From Obelidium mucronatum (Eukaryota > Chytridiomycota > Chytridiomycetes > Chytridiales > Chytriomycetaceae): a DNA stretch of 30,195 bases. Below are positions 1-8,627 of the stretch, one piece after another (position 1 is the stretch's first letter; each line of letters starts with the position of its first letter). A program made the translations under genes and the position numbers. The notes under the pieces were generated by a model. It saw only the letters and a list, made by a program, of their open reading frames with translations, had not been told where the DNA came from and did no database searches. Location of the stretch: the NCBI GenBank assembly GCA_025765595.1, contig JAIVFH010000305.1:1-30195 (forward strand), written 5' to 3'.

Positions 1-468
1 TAAACTGGCGGCATTGAGGTGTTCCTAAGATTAGGTCCTTAGGTAAGCCTGGCACAACCATGAGTTTAACTCTTTTTGAAAGAGCCCCTGAGGTTCCCAG
101 GGAAATGTCAGCAAGGCAATGGCCAATGATTGCCAAGTGACCAGCAACTCCATTGGTCCTATGCTCTCTCTCATATTTGAAGAGAGGAGAATGTTTCTTT
201 AATTGGTTCCAAAAGGATAATGAAATGGAGGAATGGTTGGCTCCAGTATCCAACAAGGCGTCTTCCAAAAGGGTCCCATTCACGCGTATTGGAATGGAAA
301 TAACGCGGTAAGACGCATATTCATCTTCTTTGATGTCCCAATTTTTGGTCTGTGATTCATCGCTTCTCATCCAATACAAGTGATTCTCTTGTTTTGTCGA
401 GTTATCGCTAACTAGCGCTTTGTTTTCAGACCCATCAGGGGAAATATTCGTAAGAGTTTCACTCCAGG
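1..468 (-). pseudogene. Gag C-terminus and retropepsin start of left copy (separated from gag by insertion)
   Basis: Read on the minus strand from 468, this continues the gag frame broken by the nested insertion. It encodes the gag-protease linker and an aspartic protease with the active-site motif LDTGAN. Downstream is the hydrophobic-hydrophobic-Gly motif of retropepsins (LILG) followed by TPQ. The frame is open to the window edge. The right copy has a TAA inside this same LILG motif, so the left copy shows that gag and protease belong to one long frame in this family. It is cut from its own gag by about 6 kb of inserted DNA and cannot be translated with it. Confidence 0.85.
464..468. repeat. 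Target-site duplication CCAGG (left)
   Basis: CCAGG directly precedes the LTR starting at 469 and recurs at 6516-6520 directly after the other LTR. Five bases is the usual duplication for Ty3/gypsy integrases. The homologous site in the right copy reads CCAAG once (minus-strand sense), so it is an empty-site relative. Confidence 0.95.
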
Positions 469-960
469 TGTTAGAACCAGATAGTCAATAAAAGACTTAA
501 GGGTTCTTGAAGGCACGAGGGCTTAGGGGGCACGAGGGCTTGTCCAATAACGGCTTGAGGTCACGAGAGACGGAGACGAAGAGTTACAAAACTGGAAAAC
601 TAACACAGAATGTATTGAAACTGAACTAAAACTCAGAGCAGAAAGCTTGCTATTTATGCAAGTTCTGGAATTTCAAATAACAAAAGTTCAAAACAGAAAA
701 CAAACTGAAAATCAAATAGAAATTGTGATAGCAAGAGTGATAGCACAATAATATGTGAAATCAAGAATGATATCACAAAATGAAACAGAAAAACTTAGTA
801 AAGTGACAAATCAAAGATGACAAATACAAAAATAGAAACTTAAAGTAAAATGTTACTAGCGGGGATCGAACCCATGTTTCCACCGTGAGAGTCGCGCGTA
901 ATGACCACTAAGCTAAGGAAGTATAGGGAAATATCCCTATAAGACGGGTGATTCCTAACA
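469..960 (-). repeat. 3' LTR of nested chromovirus
   Basis: 492 bp, beginning TGTTAG and ending CTAACA, a perfect 6-bp terminal inverted repeat. It matches 6024-6515 with a constant offset of 5555. In element sense it contains a tRNA-like block near its start, an AT-rich U3, a TATA-like box at 651-658 and the predicted transcript start at 622. Confidence 0.96.
852..922 (-). other. tRNA-like segment in LTR U3
   Basis: On the minus strand, TAGCTTAGTGG (915 to 905) fits the Pol III A box and GGGTTCGATCCCC (873 to 861) fits the B box and T-arm. They are about 42 nt apart, as in real tRNA genes. The T-arm can pair, but acceptor and anticodon stems pair poorly, so this is a tRNA-derived relic rather than a functional tRNA. 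The twin is at 6407-6477. It lies in U3, so it would be transcribed as part of the 3' LTR in genomic RNA. Confidence 0.6.
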
Positions 961-978
961 TCATCCCCTTCTTTTCTT
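961..978 (-). other. Polypurine tract overlapping the pol stop
   Basis: The minus strand carries GAAAAGAAGGGGATGA directly against the 3' LTR start at 960, the position needed to prime plus-strand DNA synthesis. The same bases encode the last residues of Pol (RKKRRG) and its TGA stop, so there is no 3' UTR before the LTR. Confidence 0.85.
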
Positions 979-3900
979 GCGATTGCGAACACTTGCAGCA
1001 ATCGCACCAGGACCAGGCTTATCGGGATATTTGGCATGGAATTCAGAAACCAACTCAGCAGAACCGGAAACATTGGCAGCAGGCTCCCAAGAGCGGTCAG
1101 AGTTAGAATAACCCATCCAGTGGACTAAATATTGAAGTTTGTTGTAGAAAACGCGAGAATCCAAGATTTCTTGAACTTCCCATTCTTCAGTGTTGTCCAC
1201 GATAACTGGCGGAGGTGGAGGTTGGGTAAACGCGGCGACAATATTCTTAGTCTTGGGATGCAGCAAAGACGCGTGGAATACTGGATGAATACGCATGGTT
1301 GAAGGTAAGGCAAGTTCAAAGGCGACTGGGTTGATGACGCGTTTGACTTTAAAAGGACCAAGTTTCTTATCATCAATCTTTTGAGAAGGACGATTAGTCT
1401 TGATATTGCGACGATCCAAGAAAACCAAGTCTCCGGGTTTAATTTCCGGAACCGGTAACCGAGATTTGTTGGCTTGTGTGGTGTAACCTTCCTGGGCAAA
1501 CTTTAAGTTCGCACGAAGGTCTTCAAGAATAGTTTTCATAGACGCGAGGCGATTTTCAGCGTCAGGAACAGAGGATTCACGAATAACAGAGGGGTCAAAA
1601 ATTGGATTGTGACCAGAGTTTGCAAAGAACGGTGTATGACCAGTAGTGGTTACCAAAGAATCGTTGTAGGCAAATTCGCAAAGCGGTAACTTGGATACCC
1701 AATCGTCTTGCTGGTAGTTACAGTAAACGCGTAGGTACTGCTCAATGACTTGGTTGAGGACCTCAGTAGATCCATCAGTTTGAGGGTGAAAAGCGGTAGA
1801 AATGTTAAGTTTAACGTTTAGGAGTTCCATAAAACGTTGCCAGAAACCACCAGTAAAACGCGGGTCGCGATCGGATACAATGGATCTGGAAGCACCATGA
1901 AGTCTAAAAACTTCCCGAATGTAGATGTCTGCAGTATCAGCACCAGTAGAAGTTTTTACCGTAGGAATAAAATGGGCTTGCTTGGTAAGCCGATCTTTTA
2001 CCACAAGTAAGGCATCAAAACCTTGACTAATAGGCAAGTCAGTAATCCAATCCATAGAGATATCCATCCATGGTTTGGAAGGAACAGGTAAGGGTTGGAG
2101 AAGGCCAAATGGAGCATGGCGAGAAGGACGAGAACGCTGACACGCGTCGCAGTTTGCGATGAAACGCTGAACTACGCGCCGCATGCGCGGAAACCAGTAA
2201 TCGCGAGAGATTAACTCAACTGTTTTAGCAACGCCAAAGTGGCCAGCAGCGGGAGCACAGTGACGTTGACGGAAAACTTCAAGTTGAAGCTCCTCAGTTG
2301 GAAGGTAAATAAGTTCATCGCGAAAGATGAGACCGTTGGATACGGTGAAGATAATGTGTAACTTGCCCTTCTTGTGTAAGGCGTACAGAGCGGACTTGGA
2401 AGTAGCGAGGGTGACGCGATCGATCCAGCTTTTGTCCGAATTGACAATGGTAATGTCATCAATATCCACACGTTGGAATAGCTGAATAAAGTTTTGTTTA
2501 TGCAGCTCATCGCCTTGCTGAGTGACGTAATCAGGGCGGCGGGACAGCGCGTCTGGTTTTCCGGAAAGACGGCCAGGGCGATGAAAAATTTTAAAACTAA
2601 ATTCCGACAACTTAGTCATCCACCTATATTGGCGACGGGTCAGTTGTTGAACGGCAGTAAAGTTTTGAAGGCGATCATGATCAGAGAAAACAATGATCGG
2701 ATCCGAAGGCTCAACGGCTATCAGGTAATGTCTCCAAGCCGCGAACGCGTCTACAATGGCAAGCAGTTCCTTGTCGTGAGTATCGTAGTTGATTTCCGCT
2801 GGAATTAACTTGCGGGAATGAAAGGCAACAGGATGTAACCTTCCATCCGAACCGAACTGGGATAAAATTGCGCCCAGTGCAAAATCTGAGCAATCAGTTT
2901 CCACATACACGGTACGACTGGGATCGAAGTGAATCAGGACCGGAGCGGTGGAGAAGGCATGTTTAAGCTTTTCAAAAGCCGATGCCGCGGCTTCGGACCA
3001 TGGAAAGGGTCCAATCTTGGCTTCCTTACGCGTTAGGCTGGTAAGCGGTAACACAATATCGGAGTAGCCGGTGATAAATTGGCGGTAAAAATTTGCAAAT
3101 CCTAGAAAAATTTGCACGTCCTTGACAGACTGAGGTACCGGCCAACTGGAAACGGTAGCAACCTTGGCAGGATCCATCTTGACACCATCGGCAGAGAAGA
3201 TGTGGCCCAGGAATTCCGTAGAACTGGTATGGAAAGCACATTTGGCAGGGTTGACTACCAAGTTGTGTTTCCGCAAGCGCTCCAAGACTTCCTTGACGTG
3301 AAGTTCGTGTAATTCTTCATCTTCGGAAAAGATTAGAATGTCATCCAAATAAACGATGACAAACACGCCCAGTAAATCCGAAAAAATGTCATTCATGAAG
3401 TACTGGAAGGCAGCTGGAGCGTTGGTTAGACCGAAACTAACCACATTATACTGGAAATGGCCAAACTTGCAGCGAAATGCAGTTTTCCATTCGTCACCAG
3501 AGCGTATTCTTAGTAAGTGGTACGCGTCCGGGAGATCCAAGTGAGTGAAAATTTTAGCCTTGGATAATTTTCCCGCCAGATCCGTGAACAGCGGTAGCGG
3601 AAACTTGTTCTTGACTACAATGTTGTTGATGGCACGATAGTCAATGCAAAGGCGGAAACCACCATTTGGTTTCTTGACAAAGAAGCAAGGGGCGGCGACC
3701 GGAGAGGTAGAGGGAGATATCCAGCCTCTAGCCAAGGCATTAGTAAGATATTCCTGGAGAACTTTTTCTTCGGCTGGGCTCAGTGGATAAATTTTCCCAG
3801 CCGGCGGTAATTTTGCCGAAGTTCCATCTTCATTCTTAACGATCTCGATAGGCAAGTCGTAAGGGCGATGAGGTGGAAGCGGCCGAGGAGTCTCAGACTT

Positions 3901-4782
3901 GGGTGCAAACACGTCCGAGTACTGCTTGTAGCGTAAAGGCACTCCTCTATCGTCAGAATCGATAGCAGACTCCTGATAGTCCTTTGTATTAATCACAGCT
4001 GAAATTGACACAGTGGGAGTGTCATCATCTTTAGAAGAAGTGACATCCATTCGAGCGGCAAAGATAGTAAGCCCGTGTTTCTTGGCAATGCCAAAGAACG
4101 CAGTGGTATTAAGCAACTCAACATCCGGTGTAGAACTCGCTGGCGGATTTTCCGTCGGGATTGAAACAGAAGCGGTAGAAACCTCCAGATCCTTGACAGC
4201 TGGATCGTCTGGAGGAGAATAAGGCAAGGCGGTAAAAGCCTCAGGGGGCACATGGTCAGCTGACAGGCAAGCCCCATCGGAGAATGTGACCAACATGTGA
4301 CGCCAATTAACGCGGGGGTTATGGAGGCGAAGCCATGGAAGACCTAAAATAAGCGGACAAGAAATATCCGCGACAAGGAGAGACATCGTTTCGGTATGAG
4401 AACCAATTCGACAGATTAAAGGTACTGTTTGTTTAGTAATGGAGCGAGAACGCGAACCATCTGCTAAATTAACATTGTACAAAGTGGAGGAAGGAATAAC
4501 AGGTATTTTATTTCTTAGAGCGAAATCTAAGGAAATAAGGCCGAAAGCCGAACACCCACTATCCACAAAGGCACCCAAAGAAAAGGGCTTGGTAAGGTTT
4601 GGAGATGAAGAAGAAGAAAATTTTTCCCCGACAACAAGTGTACATGGAAGCACAATCTTGGAATCCGATGATGAGGGAACGGAAAGGTTGACAGTTTGCA
4701 TCGCCAAACTGGGCGGGGAATTTACGCCTGAGCACCCCTTCCCTGGGCGCCCCGAGCATTTTTTGCAACCAAGAGAGGGCAA
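961..4782 (-). CDS. pol: Pol of nested chromovirus (PR-RT-RNaseH-INT-chromodomain)
   Basis: The open frame has 1273 codons and is probably made as a Gag-Pol fusion by -1 frameshifting, since it overlaps gag and lacks a good start of its own. In order it shows: retropepsin with FVDSG near residue 75 and LILG about 70 residues on; RT with YLDD near 478; RNase H with ETDCSD and later FSDHD; an HHCC zinc finger (HCAPAAGH...CDACQ); an integrase core with MDW, SDRD and TDGSTE as the D,D,E residues; a linker; and a chromodomain at about 1190-1235 (YLVHWMGY, SWEP). Chromodomains in this family steer integration toward particular chromatin marks. The stop codon (963 to 961) touches the 3' LTR and the last codons form the polypurine tract. 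No frameshift or stop is seen, so the enzyme looks functional. Confidence 0.96.
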   Translation of the reverse strand: MPSLGCKKCSGRPGKGCSGVNSPPSLAMQTVNLSVPSSSDSKIVLPCTLVVGEKFSSSSSPNLTKPFSLGAFVDSGCSAFGLISLDFALRNKIPVIPSSTLYNVNLADGSRSRSITKQTVPLICRIGSHTETMSLLVADISCPLILGLPWLRLHNPRVNWRHMLVTFSDGACLSADHVPPEAFTALPYSPPDDPAVKDLEVSTASVSIPTENPPASSTPDVELLNTTAFFGIAKKHGLTIFAARMDVTSSKDDDTPTVSISAVINTKDYQESAIDSDDRGVPLRYKQYSDVFAPKSETPRPLPPHRPYDLPIEIVKNEDGTSAKLPPAGKIYPLSPAEEKVLQEYLTNALARGWISPSTSPVAAPCFFVKKPNGGFRLCIDYRAINNIVVKNKFPLPLFTDLAGKLSKAKIFTHLDLPDAYHLLRIRSGDEWKTAFRCKFGHFQYNVVSFGLTNAPAAFQYFMNDIFSDLLGVFVIVYLDDILIFSEDEELHELHVKEVLERLRKHNLVVNPAKCAFHTSSTEFLGHIFSADGVKMDPAKVATVSSWPVPQSVKDVQIFLGFANFYRQFITGYSDIVLPLTSLTRKEAKIGPFPWSEAAASAFEKLKHAFSTAPVLIHFDPSRTVYVETDCSDFALGAILSQFGSDGRLHPVAFHSRKLIPAEINYDTHDKELLAIVDAFAAWRHYLIAVEPSDPIIVFSDHDRLQNFTAVQQLTRRQYRWMTKLSEFSFKIFHRPGRLSGKPDALSRRPDYVTQQGDELHKQNFIQLFQRVDIDDITIVNSDKSWIDRVTLATSKSALYALHKKGKLHIIFTVSNGLIFRDELIYLPTEELQLEVFRQRHCAPAAGHFGVAKTVELISRDYWFPRMRRVVQRFIANCDACQRSRPSRHAPFGLLQPLPVPSKPWMDISMDWITDLPISQGFDALLVVKDRLTKQAHFIPTVKTSTGADTADIYIREVFRLHGASRSIVSDRDPRFTGGFWQRFMELLNVKLNISTAFHPQTDGSTEVLNQVIEQYLRVYCNYQQDDWVSKLPLCEFAYNDSLVTTTGHTPFFANSGHNPIFDPSVIRESSVPDAENRLASMKTILEDLRANLKFAQEGYTTQANKSRLPVPEIKPGDLVFLDRRNIKTNRPSQKIDDKKLGPFKVKRVINPVAFELALPSTMRIHPVFHASLLHPKTKNIVAAFTQPPPPPVIVDNTEEWEVQEILDSRVFYNKLQYLVHWMGYSNSDRSWEPAANVSGSAELVSEFHAKYPDKPGPGAIAASVRNRKKRRG

Positions 4783-5999
4783 GCCTTGGTGTCAGAAGCA
4801 CCCTTGCAACCATCTTGACCACAGTAAGCGCAAAGACCTTTATCCTTGCGGCGTTGACGTTCCTCGTGAGTAGGCTTGCCAGACTTGACATCAGCAGCGG
4901 CAACATCAGCAGACCCAGAGGGCTTGGAAGCGGAGCCTGGGTTATTGGAACGGGAGCTGGAACCAGAACCTTGGTTACCCTTGGAGGATCCAGAACGTTT
5001 GTTGTTAGCAAACACGCGCTCATCGAAGACAATGGCCTTGCGCATGAGCATGGAGAGGTTCGTTGGTTGAGGTTCCAGACCATCAATATAGTTCATCACG
5101 TGAAGTTTGAGCCCTTGCTTGAACATCAACATCTTGGTGTAATCGTTGTGTTGAGTACCAGCAATCCAACGGAGAAAATCGCGGGCGTAGGCTTGACAAG
5201 AAGTAGTTTGCGTCAAGGTCTTGGCCTTGTCATTAGCAATTGCTTCAGCGACACGTGGATCTTCGCCGAAGAAGGCGGCAAAGACATCAGCAAATTCCTG
5301 AAAGCTCTTGAACTGGAGCTCAGGCTTGGCAACGTGGTTGATGTACCACTTGGCAGCATTACCACCAAGGTATGAAACCACAAAAGCAATCTTGGACTTG
5401 GTGGAAAGAATGCCCTTGGGTCCAGAATTATCAAAATTGAGATAGACTTTGAGCATAAAGTCATCAAAATCGTCGGTAGCAAGGCCCTTGAAAACAGGAG
5501 GCTTGGCAACACGAAGAGAAATTTTGTCAGACTTCGGGGATTCGAACCGGGAACCCGAGTCAGACTGATCGTCAGAGTCCGAGGCACTACCAACTGGGCT
5601 AACTGAACGTTGACGATGAACTTTGCGATCGGCTTTTGATGACGCAGCAAATGCTTCAATGACCTTATCAAGACGACTAGATTGATTGCGGACAAGACGA
5701 GAAAGAGCCAAAAGATCCGTACGGAAAGCATCCATGGTTGTGGCCACATCAAATTCATTATCCGTGTTGGCTTCCATGTAGCGACTGGCCTCGTCAATTC
5801 CATCCAGGACATTGTTGGTTTGTTGTTCAGATCCATTATCTTCATCAAAATCATTCTTGAGAGAGACAAGATCGGGAGCAACGGAGCGGCGAGTAAGCAA
5901 AGATTGGTCAGCGGCGGGGTTTGAAGGACCAGCGGCCGAAGAAGTAGCGGCAAAACCGACAGATTTCCGAGGAGCGGTAGCAGGAGGAGTATCAGCCAT
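4722..5999 (-). CDS. gag: Gag of nested chromovirus
   Basis: This 425-aa structural protein should form the particle and bind element RNA. The ATG at 5999 is 24 nt inside the 5' LTR. The N-terminal quarter is low complexity (Ala/Ser/Pro, then acidic). Residues about 131-155 are Ser/Asp-rich and encoded by a tRNA-like sequence. Residues about 165-330 look like a Ty3-type capsid region (WY near the centre, then a run of helices). The C-terminus holds Ser/Gly-rich RNA-binding-like sequence and a Cys cluster spaced C-x2-C-x4-C-x8-C, which departs from the usual CCHC knuckle because Cys stands where His is expected. Gag overlaps pol by 61 nt, and pol is read in the -1 frame. The ORF is undamaged. 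Confidence 0.93.
   Translation of the reverse strand: MADTPPATAPRKSVGFAATSSAAGPSNPAADQSLLTRRSVAPDLVSLKNDFDEDNGSEQQTNNVLDGIDEASRYMEANTDNEFDVATTMDAFRTDLLALSRLVRNQSSRLDKVIEAFAASSKADRKVHRQRSVSPVGSASDSDDQSDSGSRFESPKSDKISLRVAKPPVFKGLATDDFDDFMLKVYLNFDNSGPKGILSTKSKIAFVVSYLGGNAAKWYINHVAKPELQFKSFQEFADVFAAFFGEDPRVAEAIANDKAKTLTQTTSCQAYARDFLRWIAGTQHNDYTKMLMFKQGLKLHVMNYIDGLEPQPTNLSMLMRKAIVFDERVFANNKRSGSSKGNQGSGSSSRSNNPGSASKPSGSADVAAADVKSGKPTHEERQRRKDKGLCAYCGQDGCKGASDTKACPLLVAKNARGAQGRGAQA
4758..4764 (-). promoter_or_regulatory. -1 ribosomal frameshift site (A AAA AAT)
   Basis: In the gag-pol overlap the minus strand reads A-AAA-AAT in the gag frame, an X-XXY-YYZ slippery heptamer. Slipping back one base enters exactly the pol frame. 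It is followed by a GC-rich stretch that includes self-complementary GGGCGCCC and could form the pausing structure. The frames and heptamer are seen; frameshifting itself is inferred. Confidence 0.7.
5530..5608 (-). other. tRNA-like sequence inside gag coding region
   Basis: On the minus strand, TAGCCCAGTTGGTAGTGCC (5601 to 5583) is nearly a standard tRNA D-arm/A box. GGTTCGAATCCCC (5548 to 5536) is a standard T-arm/B box. They start 53 nt apart, slightly longer than in a class I tRNA. Between them, TCGGACTC and GACGATCAG look like a disturbed anticodon arm. The stretch is translated in frame as the Ser/Asp-rich part of Gag (about residues 131-155). It is sense-oriented with gag. Stems are imperfect, so it is tRNA-derived rather than a working gene. 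Confidence 0.65.
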
Positions 6000-6010
6000 T
6001 ATTGTATTTT

Positions 6011-6021
6011 AGTTTCAATAC
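6011..6021 (-). other. Primer-binding site, self-priming type
   Basis: GTATTGAAACT on the minus strand, 2 nt inside the 5' LTR. It does not begin with the TGG expected for a tRNA 3' end. Instead it is a perfect 11-nt complement of the LTR at 6167-6177, the predicted first 11 nt of the RNA. Tf1-type elements prime reverse transcription by folding their own RNA 5' end onto the PBS, so the same mechanism is inferred here. Confidence 0.7.
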
Positions 6022-6176
6022 TATGTTAGAACCAGATAGTCAATAAAAGACTTAAGGGTTCTTGAAGGCACGAGGGCTTAGGGGGCACGAGGGCTTGTCC
6101 AATAACGGCTTGAGGTCACGAGAGACGGAGACGAAGAGTTACAAAACTGGAAAACTAACACAGAATGTATTGAAAC

Positions 6177-6213
6177 TGAACTAAAACTCAGAGCAGAAAG
6201 CTTGCTATTTATG
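6177..6213 (-). promoter_or_regulatory. Core promoter in 5' LTR: TATA box and predicted transcript start
   Basis: On the minus strand a TATA-like box (CATAAATA, 6213 to 6206) lies about 30 nt upstream of position 6177. The sequence from 6177 onward is AGTTTCAATAC, which is exactly complementary to the 11 nt next to the LTR end (6021 to 6011). The normal TATA-to-start spacing and the complementarity independently point to 6177 as the start of R. The same elements occur at 622-658 in the 3' LTR. The start is inferred, not measured. Confidence 0.65.
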
Positions 6214-6406
6214 CAAGTTCTGGAATTTCAAATAACAAAAGTTCAAAACAGAAAACAAACTGAAAATCAAATAGAAATTGTGATAGCAAGAGTGATAGCA
6301 CAATAATATGTGAAATCAAGAATGATATCACAAAATGAAACAGAAAAACTTAGTAAAGTGACAAATCAAAGATGACAAATACAAAAATAGAAACTTAAAG
6401 TAAAAT

Positions 6407-6477
6407 GTTACTAGCGGGGATCGAACCCATGTTTCCACCGTGAGAGTCGCGCGTAATGACCACTAAGCTAAGGAAGT
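6407..6477 (-). other. tRNA-like segment in 5' LTR
   Basis: Identical counterpart of 852-922 in the 5' LTR, with the same A-box and B-box spacing. It lies upstream of the inferred Pol II start, so an internal Pol III promoter here would be separate from the TATA promoter. No activity can be inferred from sequence alone. Confidence 0.58.
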
Positions 6478-6515
6478 ATAGGGAAATATCCCTATAAGAC
6501 GGGTGATTCCTAACA

Positions 6516-6520
6516 CCAGG
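6516..6520. repeat. Target-site duplication CCAGG (right)
   Basis: Second copy of the 5-bp duplication, directly abutting the end of the LTR at 6515. It pairs with 464-468. Confidence 0.95.
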
Positions 6521-8627
6521 TAACCTTTTTATTAAGTTTCTTTGGACTTACGTTCAAAGTGAGAGAGGTGGAGACCAATGCTCCTGACGCGTGGAAGAAG
6601 GCTTCTTTTAGCTCCAAATTGTTAGGTACTTTGTCTATAGAAGATAGCTGGGGATCCGCAGAGTCAGAAGTAGCAACTTTTATTGGGGAGACTAAGTCAT
6701 GTGACGCGTTATTATTATTAAAAAAATAAAAAGACTCTGATTGAGGGAATAAAATAGACTCATTCAACTCTTCAGATACCTGTATTGCAGTATTTAGAAG
6801 TTCCACTTCTTTAGTAGGTTCCCACTTACCATTTCCTCCTGCAGATGTGGAATCTTTGAGTCTTTTATACTCCAAGAACTCCTTCACGTCAGGACAATCA
6901 GCATGCATATGACCAGGTCTCTTACAGAGACTGCACAAAACTGACTGAGGGCGGAATTTGCTCTTGAAGCGATCTTTTTCATCGCGTGACATATTAAAAA
7001 TCTCCAGCGCAGCTTCTGCTGTTTCGTTCCAGTCATTCAAGGGAGTCTCTGTGTCCAAAAATGACAACATAGTTTCCTTCTGAGGTCTGTAAGGGGCTTT
7101 GACAGCTTCAGTTCCAGGGCGGCGGTCTCTTTCGCGACTGACATCACGCGTTTCGCGTTCAACTCGCTTTTGTTGCATCACAAGTGGGGTAACCACACTT
7201 AATAAACTCTTGACTTGTTCACTTACGTCATTGAATTTATCATTGATTTTCTGGTCGCGTTTTGACAGTAACTGTGCCACTTGGTCTAGACCGCGGTCCA
7301 CAGGACTTGAAGCACCACCAGAGCAATGGAACGAGTCGCCACTCATTCCTTTTTCGTAAAGGAAATTCGCGACATCTTCTAGAGTCACGTCGGGATCTTC
7401 AAGAGAAACCAACTTGTTCAAGCGGTGGACGCGGAAAGGTTTGGTAATCTTTCCCCAGTAGAACTTGTCGTATTCGGCAAGACCGGACGCAAAAGCGCGC
7501 TTTAACGCGTCGTTATTGGATTTCTTGGTCCCCAAGGTAGAGTTGAGTGTCTTGAGACGCGTTGACTCAACAATCGCGTCGCCAGACTCAAACTTGAAAT
7601 TGTAGAGAGAGCGCGCCTTGGCCGCGACGGCCGTAGGAGTCTCAATAAGCGTTTTCCACGCTGTTTCAAAGTTGGACCAGGTAGGATCGTCCTTGATTGT
7701 TAGTTTGAACAGGTGGACGTTGCCGCTGTCAGTGAAAGCAAGAGCGCAAACAAAACTCTTGACGAAAGAGTCCAGGTTATTATTGAAGAACGTCTTGTGT
7801 TCGGAATAAACTCTTTCCACATCAATACGCCATTCAGTTGCGTTTTCGAGGGTTAGTACTTTTGCTCTGAGGTCACTCTTGGCGTCCGCGAGGTCCTGAT
7901 GAGCGCGTCTTTCGGTCCCGTACTTTGTGACTGCCAGTTCAATTAAATTATGAACTGTTTCAACAGGGTTTACATTACCTGCAGTTGTAAATCCCAGTTG
8001 GGTACTAGTTTGGGATCCAAGAGAACTCTGGATGTCCTTCAAAGTCGCCGTTTGCATTGTCAGTGATCTTAGCAGTGATCGTGTTAAGTCGGAACTCTCC
8101 TCTGGAGAGGTTTCGTCATTGTCGCTGCCTTCGTTGATGTTGGCTGGATCGTTCCTGGCAACATTGGGCCCCAGCTGGATTTCAGACCCACCGTCTCGAC
8201 CAATGTGAGCCGCTAACACCATATTCAACGCTTTCGTGAAGTTTGTCGGTGTATAGGAGTATCGTTTGTTCAAGTTTTCGTTGAGTTTCAAGAGAATGGC
8301 TTTTTTGATGTCTTCGGAAACGGCAGAACCGTTCTCATGTGTGAAGGACTGACTCTTCAAGTCAGCCACTTCGCATCGGAAGCGACCGAGGCTACAAACG
8401 AAGGTGATATTTTCGTGGTTCCTGTTTCGAAAGAGCGTAAGCGACAACAAAACTAACACAACAGCAATCACAAGACTGCCGCTAAGGAGGAGTTCAGCGC
8501 TAAGCGCTGGCATCGCACTTACATTTGGGTTGGCAAGGACTACTGAGGGACAAGTAAGCAGTACTGCGAGAGTTGTTGGGCAGTTTTTGATAATAGAAAG
8601 CAAGATTGTCAGCGAATCTTGACAATC

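Larger units (their letters stand above)
469..6515 (-). mobile_element. Ty3/gypsy chromovirus, complete and nested
   Basis: This is a 6047-bp minus-strand element with two 492-bp LTRs, a CCAGG duplication, an intact gag (425 codons) and an intact pol (1273 codons) carrying protease, RT, RNase H, integrase and chromodomain. Domain order and the C-terminal chromodomain place it with chromoviruses. Read by eye, the two LTRs look identical over their whole length and no ORF is damaged, which suggests a very recent insertion and possible activity. It lies in the gag of the larger left-copy element. The primer-binding signal resembles the self-priming type of Tf1/sushi elements, which would fit that lineage. 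Confidence 0.96.
6024..6515 (-). repeat. 5' LTR of nested chromovirus
   Basis: 492 bp, the twin of 469-960 with the same TGTTAG...CTAACA ends. It supplies the promoter for the element. The primer-binding site lies 2 nt inside it (6011-6021) and gag begins 24 nt inside it. Confidence 0.96.

Noticed and set aside
4559..5086. 175-aa ORF overlapping gag and pol of the chromovirus
   Set aside because: It is the third frame of a region explained by gag and pol and has no domain.
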